DNA of 11,050 nucleotides from CAYUNT01 sp964446285 (GTDB taxonomy: Bacteria > Sumerlaeota > Sumerlaeia > SLMS01 > CAYUNT01): the NCBI GenBank assembly GCA_964446285.1, contig CAYUNT010000155.1, positions 1 through 11,050 of the forward strand. Direction: 5' to 3'. Position 1 is the first letter of the stretch. The number at the start of each line of letters is the position of its first letter. Of this stretch, positions 6,455-11,050 are shown piece by piece. Below the pieces are notes generated by a model, which ran no database searches, had not been told where the DNA came from, and saw nothing but the letters and a program-made list of their open reading frames with translations. Both the position numbers and the translations under genes were made by a program.

Positions 6455-6490
6455 TTTCACCACTAAGGCACAAAGACACGAAGGCACAAA
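6455..6490 (+). repeat. dispersed-repeat arm abutting the wecB stop
   Basis: Beginning within 3 bases of the wecB stop codon is an A-rich string on the pattern TTTTCACCACTAAGGCAC...AAGGCACAAA, with AAGGCACAAA twice (6465-6474, 6481-6490). I recall such strings as dispersed repeats in metagenomic PVC-like genomes, where a reverse-complement arm often follows; none is visible here. Family assignment is from memory, not from a search. Confidence 0.55.
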
Positions 6491-6500
6491 ATGGCAGAGC

Positions 6501-6506
6501 AGGAGA
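6501..6506 (+). promoter_or_regulatory. Shine-Dalgarno deciding the glycoside hydrolase start
   Basis: AGGAGA lies with its GGAG core 8 bases before the ATG at 6514. The same frame is open from an ATG at 6436, but that lies inside wecB and would add 26 residues derived from the 6455-6490 repeat ahead of the signal peptide. The ribosome site and the signal-peptide layout both favour 6514. Confidence 0.8.
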
Positions 6507-6513
6507 CAGGCCA

Positions 6514-9471
6514 ATGAATTCGGGAACAAAAATTTTTACCACGAAAAACACGAAAAAACACGAAAAAAGAAGATTTTTCTTCTTTCTTCCTTTCGTTATT
6601 TTCGCGTTTTTCGTGGTAAACTCTTCTTCTATTCTTTGCGCCGAGCCGCCGATTACGCAGGCGCGCCACGCCATGCCCCGTTATGCGCCCGACCCAATCG
6701 CCGCGCGCTCGATCGCTCCCACTTTCGACACATTTCCCGATAGTTCGCTCGTGGATTTCTCGTTCCTGCTTGATCCCCCGGCGGGCAAGCACGGCTTTGT
6801 GATGACGCGCGCGGATGGCCATTTCTACTACGAGAAAACCAATGCCCGCGCCAAATTCTGGGGCGCCACGGTCGCCGCAAGCAACACAGACATCCCCAAG
6901 GAAAAAATATCGGAGGTCGTGGACGTCCTTGCGCGCGGCGGATGCAATCTGCTGCGCCTCCATGAACTCGATAACCGCGGCGGCGAACGATACAACCTTG
7001 TGCGGCGCAACATCATCGACGAGGCGTATCCGAACAACGACAAATCCACGGTCTTTGACGCGGAATATCGCGACCGCGTGGATTGGTGGATCGCCTGCGC
7101 GCAAAAACGCGGCCTCTATGTTTATTTGGTCGTGCGCGGCTACCGAACCTTCCGCGCGGGTGACGGCGTGGCGTCGGCGGATCAACTGGATCGCTCCGCC
7201 AAGCCGTATTCCTTTTTCAATCCCCGCCTGATTGAACTCCAAAAACAATACGCCTCAGAATGGCTCATCCAGCATGTGAATCCTTATACCGGGGTGCCAA
7301 ACGGCCTCAACCCCGCCGTCGCCTTCCTCGAGGTCGAAAACGAAGACAGCCTGTTTTGCTTTTACAACATCAGTTCGACGCGCTGGCTGGGAATGGTCGA
7401 ACCGTATCGCACGGAGTTCATCGGACTGTGGAACGAATGGCTGAAGAATCAATACGGCTCGACGGACGCGCTTCGGCGCGCCTGGACGAATGAGCGCGGC
7501 GAGTGCCCGCTCGGCGCGGACGAAAGCCTGGAAAAAGCCACAGTGAAAATCCCCTCAATGAACGAGGAATCCATTGAAAAAATCGACGAAATCCCGTGGG
7601 CCGACCCGCTGCGCTCGCCGGCGCGCGCCCGCGATGGCGTCCGGTTCGCCGCCGAAGTTCAGCGCCGCTATTTCAGCACGATGCGCGAACATTTGCGTTC
7701 GCTCGGGTGCCGCGCCCTCCTCACCGCCACGGTGGATACGCACACGCTTATCGACACATGGACCGTGGCGGCAGAACTCGACTTCACGGCGCAAAACGCT
7801 TACATGGACCACCCGGCCTTCGCCGTCGGGCAAGAGTGGGTGGGGCGGCAATTCTTCCGGAACGCAAATTATCTGAAGGAAACGAGCATCTGGGGTCTGG
7901 CGCCCCGCATGGCGCAGTGGAAATGGACCGGCAAACCCTGGATGGTGCGCGAATGGACCCTGTGCTGGCCTAACGAATATCGCGTCTCGGCCCTGCTTGA
8001 CATCGCGGCCATCGCAGACATGCAGGATTACGACGGCTTAATCCATTTCGATTACAAAACCTGGGGAAACCCAGACTTGATCTCGGCTTTCGGGATGCAG
8101 CCCGATCCGGCGCGCTGGGGCATGGCGGGCTACGCGGCTCTCCTTTACCTGCGCGGCGACCTCCCGCCACAGGACGAGGTCGTCCGAATCCTCTACACAG
8201 ACGAGGACCTTGCCACTTGGGCCTCGTCCATGAGCCAGCTGTATCGCGTGGCATGGACGCGGCGCATCGAGAACTGGAGTCCAAGTCTGATGATGCCGCC
8301 ATTTGCCGAAGACGCGCTGTTTGGCGTGACGAGCGGCCGCGCGGGCGGAATCGGGAAACTTGGCGCTGGGGAAAACGGCGCGGCCGCAGCGCAATCGCTC
8401 TACGCGGCGGCGTTTGGAGCCGACGTGTCGCGCGGGCGCGAGTGGGTGCTTTTCGATCCGCGTTTTGCCGCTCGCGCGCGCGCGGGCGGCGCCGCATGGA
8501 GCGAGTCTCCGGCCGTCCAAGCGGGCTATGATTATCCGTGGATGAAATCGCCTGACGGATTCCCCATCGAAGCGGTGCGCAAGGCGGACTTCGTTCCGTT
8601 CGGCCCCGCGCCGGGCGAAGATGGCCGTCCGCTGTGCCGCGCCTTCCTCGATCCCAAGCGCAATAACCTGATTTTGGGTCCGGTCGGGGCCGAAGACGCG
8701 ATGTGGGCTGTCGAACGGCTGGCGCGGGCGCTTCAGCGCGAGGAAAAACCCACCGACCTACTGGCGGCGGACAAGAGCACGTCGCTGACCACCCTCGGCG
8801 GGCGGCTCGAACGCGACGAAAAGGCGGGCGTGATCCAGATCGCCACGGATTCCTTCTGCGCCGTGGCGGGCGAATTGAGCGGCGGCGGCGACAAAGAGGC
8901 TGATGCCGCCAAAACTGGCGCGAAGGCAGGCGCAGCGCAGAGCCGCGCATGGAAAGCGGGGGCGCTGACGGTGCGTTCCGTGTCGCCGACAGCCGCCGTT
9001 GTGGCCGCCTCGCTCGACGGCAAGCCGCTCGTTTCGGCGCGACGGTTCTCGATCAAAATGGCCACGGTAGCCGTTAACCGCGGGCAAAAACTCACGAAAA
9101 TCCCCAATGCGAATCCTGACAATCCTTATATGCTCGAAGAAACCGGCGGCCCGCCCGTGCAAACCTTGGGCAAACCGAGCGCTATTCCGACGCGCGTTTC
9201 CCTCGGCAACCGCATGCTGGCGGAAGTCTATATGGAAAACGGCACATGGGAAATCGTTGTGGATCGCGACAAGCGCCAGTGCCTTGTTTTCTGTGACACG
9301 CCGAACATCCGCTTCCAGTTCGACCCGGAGATTTTCGGCGGCGCGGCATCCGATAAAATCCACGTCCGGAAATACTTTTACGAGTATCCCCCCGAAGACA
9401 CGCCTCAAACAGGCCGCGACCTGATTTACCCCGGATTTGCCAAATACGCCGAAATGCGCGCGGCGGAATAG
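6514..9471 (+). CDS. secreted clan GH-A-like glycoside hydrolase with repeat-encoded signal peptide
   Basis: The 985-residue product starts with a signal peptide: basic n-region (KNTKKHEKRR), hydrophobic core FFFFLPFVIFAFFVV and probable cleavage after LCA43. It should be exported. Residues about 85-560 look like a (beta/alpha)8 barrel of the cellulase type: ARAKFWGATVAASN, GGCNLLRLHELDNRGG, GLYVYLVVRG, then FLEVENEDS, where Asn276-Glu277 fits the clan's acid/base, and GKPWMVREWTL, where Glu480 fits the nucleophile. Residues about 600-985 look beta-rich and may form accessory domains; a Gly/Ala-rich stretch lies near 610-630. I cannot name the GH family or substrate. The gene follows wecB by 61 bases and converges on the GH130 gene 66 bases further on, with no clear terminator between. 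The signal-peptide DNA is A/T-rich and palindromic, unlike the rest of the gene. Confidence 0.82.
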   Translation: MNSGTKIFTTKNTKKHEKRRFFFFLPFVIFAFFVVNSSSILCAEPPITQARHAMPRYAPDPIAARSIAPTFDTFPDSSLVDFSFLLDPPAGKHGFVMTRADGHFYYEKTNARAKFWGATVAASNTDIPKEKISEVVDVLARGGCNLLRLHELDNRGGERYNLVRRNIIDEAYPNNDKSTVFDAEYRDRVDWWIACAQKRGLYVYLVVRGYRTFRAGDGVASADQLDRSAKPYSFFNPRLIELQKQYASEWLIQHVNPYTGVPNGLNPAVAFLEVENEDSLFCFYNISSTRWLGMVEPYRTEFIGLWNEWLKNQYGSTDALRRAWTNERGECPLGADESLEKATVKIPSMNEESIEKIDEIPWADPLRSPARARDGVRFAAEVQRRYFSTMREHLRSLGCRALLTATVDTHTLIDTWTVAAELDFTAQNAYMDHPAFAVGQEWVGRQFFRNANYLKETSIWGLAPRMAQWKWTGKPWMVREWTLCWPNEYRVSALLDIAAIADMQDYDGLIHFDYKTWGNPDLISAFGMQPDPARWGMAGYAALLYLRGDLPPQDEVVRILYTDEDLATWASSMSQLYRVAWTRRIENWSPSLMMPPFAEDALFGVTSGRAGGIGKLGAGENGAAAAQSLYAAAFGADVSRGREWVLFDPRFAARARAGGAAWSESPAVQAGYDYPWMKSPDGFPIEAVRKADFVPFGPAPGEDGRPLCRAFLDPKRNNLILGPVGAEDAMWAVERLARALQREEKPTDLLAADKSTSLTTLGGRLERDEKAGVIQIATDSFCAVAGELSGGGDKEADAAKTGAKAGAAQSRAWKAGALTVRSVSPTAAVVAASLDGKPLVSARRFSIKMATVAVNRGQKLTKIPNANPDNPYMLEETGGPPVQTLGKPSAIPTRVSLGNRMLAEVYMENGTWEIVVDRDKRQCLVFCDTPNIRFQFDPEIFGGAASDKIHVRKYFYEYPPEDTPQTGRDLIYPGFAKYAEMRAAE
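6535..6620 (+). repeat. long imperfect palindrome encoding the signal peptide
   Basis: The outer arms are 6535-6556 and 6599-6620, complementary at 21 of 22 positions (core ACCACGAAAAAC against the GTTTTTCGTGGT side). An inner perfect 8-bp stem AAAGAAGA/TCTTCTTT (6566-6573, 6578-6585) closes a TTTT loop. The left arm contains three copies of CACGAAAAA. The sequence class (CACGAAAAACACGAAAA) is one I remember as a frequent dispersed repeat in uncultured PVC-like genomes; only one copy is in this window. Confidence 0.88.
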
Positions 9472-9537
9472 TCTCTGAAAAAGACGTTCCCATCCGCTAA
9501 AAACGAGGAAAAAGCAAAAAACAGATTTGAGGGAAGA

Positions 9538-10467
9538 TTATGCGGAAGCGGGCGGGCGGATACCATTGAGACACGCCGCTACCAAGTCATCGAGCCGCGC
9601 CGTCGCCAGCCCGATGCATGTGTCTGCCGCGCCGTAATACACCCGCACCTCGCCGTTTGGCTCTATCACTGCGCCATTCGAAAATACGCAATTGATCGTC
9701 TCGCCCGTGCGTTCGTAGTCCTCGCGCGGCGTCAGGATGAAATACGGACATTGGCCGACAACACGCCAGGGCTGCTCCAAATCGAGCAGGATTACGCCAA
9801 TGCGATAGACGTAATTGCACGCCAGCCAAACGCCGTGGATGATGCAGAGCCACCCGGCCTCGGTGCGAATCGGCGGCGGCCCGCAACCCCATTTCTCGCG
9901 CATCCACGTTTGCGGAACGAGGTCTATTGCCCGCCAATCGCCCCAGTGAATGAGGTCGGGCGAGAAGGAAATCATGTTGTAAACAAGGTTTCCGCTCATG
10001 GGCCGTTCGATGCGCGCGTAGCGTCCGCCGATCTTCTCGGGGAAGAGCGCGCAATTGCGGCTCCAGGGCTGCGTGATGAACCCAATCCGCTCGAAGGAAC
10101 GGAAGTCTTCCGTGCGGATCAGCGCGATGCGAACCGTTTCGTCGAATCCCTGCGCGCAATACGTAATGTAATACGCCCCTTCCAGAAACGTAACGCGCGG
10201 GTCGTAGCTGTGATATTCAAACCGCAAATCCCTCGAGCCGGCTGGAAGGGGAATCGGCTCGGGTTCGAGGCGGAAATTCACACCGTCATCGCTCCAGGCG
10301 ATGTGGAGCCGGTTGTCGCGCTGCCCGTCCTCGACACGCGGCACCAGCACGGTCTGCGCCCCAAATTTAGCAGCGCCCGGGTTGTAAATCGCGTTGCAAA
10401 GAAACGGCGCATCCCCAGGAGTTAGAATGGGATTCCCGGCAAAACGTTTAAGGAGCTCGCGGCTCAT
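9538..10467 (-). CDS. GH130-family glycoside phosphorylase/hydrolase
   Basis: The 309-residue protein matches the GH130 five-bladed beta-propeller family, which includes beta-1,4-mannoside and mannosyl-glucose phosphorylases and some hydrolases. Visible signatures are GNPILTPGD, AIYNPGAAKFG, HIAWSDDGVNF, YHSYDPRVTFLEGAYYITY (Asp89 fits the catalytic acid), NCALFPEKIGGRY with ERP, FSPDLIHWGDW, GCGPPPIRTEAGWL, IIHGVW (His211), LLDLEQPWRV and VYYGAADTCIG. Length is normal for the family. There is no signal peptide, so it is probably cytoplasmic. I chose the ATG at 10467, not the upstream in-frame ATG at 10566, because it overlaps the stop of the TPR gene as ATGA and sits right before the first conserved motif; the extra 33 residues would be antisense-like coding of the TPR gene. 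Whether it cleaves by phosphate or water cannot be decided here. Confidence 0.92.
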   Translation of the reverse strand: MSRELLKRFAGNPILTPGDAPFLCNAIYNPGAAKFGAQTVLVPRVEDGQRDNRLHIAWSDDGVNFRLEPEPIPLPAGSRDLRFEYHSYDPRVTFLEGAYYITYCAQGFDETVRIALIRTEDFRSFERIGFITQPWSRNCALFPEKIGGRYARIERPMSGNLVYNMISFSPDLIHWGDWRAIDLVPQTWMREKWGCGPPPIRTEAGWLCIIHGVWLACNYVYRIGVILLDLEQPWRVVGQCPYFILTPREDYERTGETINCVFSNGAVIEPNGEVRVYYGAADTCIGLATARLDDLVAACLNGIRPPASA

Positions 10468-10940
10468 GACTTTTGAGAAGCCTTCAACTCCGCAATGCGG
10501 TCGCGAACAACCTTCGCCTCGTCTTTCGCGCCCTGGTCCTTGAGCGAATCGAGGTAGGTCTGCCATGTCGAAATCGCCGGGGGAATCTGCTTCATGCGCT
10601 CATAGCAAACGGCGAGATTGTAAATCGCCTGCAAAAGCGTCGAATCCAGTTCGGCGGCGCGGCGGAAATGATCGATGGCCTTCGGGTAATTCTCGCGCGT
10701 GGCCGCCACGACCCCTCGATTATAATAATCCACCGCCTGTTTGGCCTCGAATCCGAGTTTTTCGCTTACGTCTGTAAGGTCTTCGGATTTGAGCGCGTGC
10801 AGAAGGGTCAGACCCCAGCAATTCTGGGCCAGATCGGGGTTCTCGCGGAATGTGGCGAGGAATTGCTGCTGCTCGCGCTCGAACATCTCGACGCCGCGGC
10901 GCAGCGAAAAGGCGCTTCGACCTTGAACCGGCTGAGTCAT
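10464..10940 (-). CDS. small TPR-repeat protein
   Basis: The 158-residue protein has no signal peptide or membrane segment. Two tetratricopeptide repeats are visible: residues about 69-102 (AVDYYNRGVVAATRENYPKA, then AIDHFRRAAELDS) and about 103-136 (LQAIYNLAVCYERMKQIPPA, then AISTWQTYLD). The N-terminal 60 residues are helical and the C-terminus is a charged helix. TPRs bind other proteins; the partner is unknown. An AAGGA lies 6-7 bases before the ATG. The stop overlaps the GH130 start by 4 bases, so the two are probably translationally coupled and made together. It starts about 50 bases after the tRNA-Glu gene on the same strand. Confidence 0.87.
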   Translation of the reverse strand: MTQPVQGRSAFSLRRGVEMFEREQQQFLATFRENPDLAQNCWGLTLLHALKSEDLTDVSEKLGFEAKQAVDYYNRGVVAATRENYPKAIDHFRRAAELDSTLLQAIYNLAVCYERMKQIPPAISTWQTYLDSLKDQGAKDEAKVVRDRIAELKASQKS

Positions 10941-10989
10941 AGGAAATCCTTGGAATTGGGCATCACCGCATAAGCGCGGAAAAACGAGT

Positions 10990-11050
10990 TGGTAGCGGTA
11001 AGGGGATTCGAACCCCTGTTTCCGCCGTGAGAGGGCGGCGTCCTGGACCG
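10990..11050 (-). tRNA. tRNA-Glu(CTC), 5' part beyond window
   Basis: Read on the minus strand, the right edge gives the 3' part of a tRNA. It shows a D-arm remnant, an anticodon stem CCGCC/GGCGG with loop CTCTCAC (anticodon CTC, Glu), a 4-base variable region AAAC and a T-arm AGGGG-TTCGAAT-CCCCT. The 3' acceptor strand is TACCGCT, followed by discriminator A and an encoded CCA. The anticodon-to-T-arm region closely resembles typical bacterial tRNA-Glu. The 5' acceptor strand and most of the D-arm are outside the window, so the full fold cannot be checked. Confidence 0.93.

Noticed and set aside
6436..6513. Start of the glycoside hydrolase at 6436
   Set aside because: Lies inside wecB, adds repeat-derived residues (PLRHKDTKAQ) before the signal peptide, and has no ribosome site to match the AGGAGA before 6514.
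5931..6674. 247-codon minus-strand frame across the wecB-hydrolase junction
   Set aside because: Antisense to the end of wecB and extended only by the two A-rich repeats; its peptide is translated repeat (CFFVFFVVKIF) plus antisense wecB.
8471..8490. GC-only alternating tract within the glycoside hydrolase gene
   Set aside because: Explained by Arg/Ala codons in GC-rich coding sequence; no further repeat structure.
9472..9537. Bidirectional terminator between the converging genes
   Set aside because: Only short A-rich runs are present; I found no stem of useful length followed by a T-run on either strand.
10468..10566. GH130 start at 10566
   Set aside because: Would overlap 103 bases of the TPR gene; the ATG at 10467 gives an ATGA coupling overlap and starts right before conserved family sequence.

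Overview
The window is GC-rich bacterial DNA (strong G/C bias at third codon positions). It carries outer-envelope lipoproteins, carbohydrate-active enzymes and short dispersed palindromic repeats. The repeat types resemble ones I remember from metagenomic PVC-group and allied phyla (Planctomycetota, Verrucomicrobiota, Lentisphaerota, Sumerlaeota-like). That placement is recollection plus inference; there is no rRNA gene here to test it.

Layout, left to right. (1) Minus strand, 1..3218: a large HEAT-like alpha-helical protein with Gly/Ala-rich low-complexity stretches, whose 3' end lies beyond the window. Upstream of it, and likely co-transcribed, is a small lipoprotein. (2) Divergent plus-strand cluster, 3726..4882: three consecutive small lipoproteins of the TRL-like family, closed by a good rho-independent terminator (4943..5015). 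(3) Plus strand, 5178..9471: wecB (non-hydrolysing UDP-GlcNAc 2-epimerase) behind a leader rich in inverted repeats, followed 61 bases later by a large secreted clan GH-A-like glycoside hydrolase. (4) Convergent minus-strand pair, 9538..10940: a TPR protein and a GH130-family glycosidase/phosphorylase joined by an ATGA overlap. (5) A tRNA-Glu(CTC) on the minus strand, cut by the right edge.

The most interesting feature is the use of dispersed repeats as protein-coding material. A palindrome of about 86 bases (6535..6620) supplies nearly the whole signal peptide of the glycoside hydrolase: one arm is Lys-rich and gives the charged n-region, and its complement is Phe/Val-rich and gives the hydrophobic core. 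A second family, a 30-base stem-loop unit found as tandem pairs at 3239..3298 and 5448..5507, is stop-free in all six frames at the second site. There it lies in frame inside WecB, between conserved segments. The other copy lies just upstream of, or in, the N-terminus of the small lipoprotein. The two copies share 32 identical bases and show paired stem changes. This recalls Rickettsia palindromic elements, but with different sequences.

Functionally, WecB makes UDP-ManNAc for envelope polysaccharide, while the GH-A-like protein and GH130 enzyme point to glycan breakdown or remodelling. The TRL lipoproteins, the small lipoprotein and the HEAT and TPR proteins have no assignable biochemical role from sequence alone.
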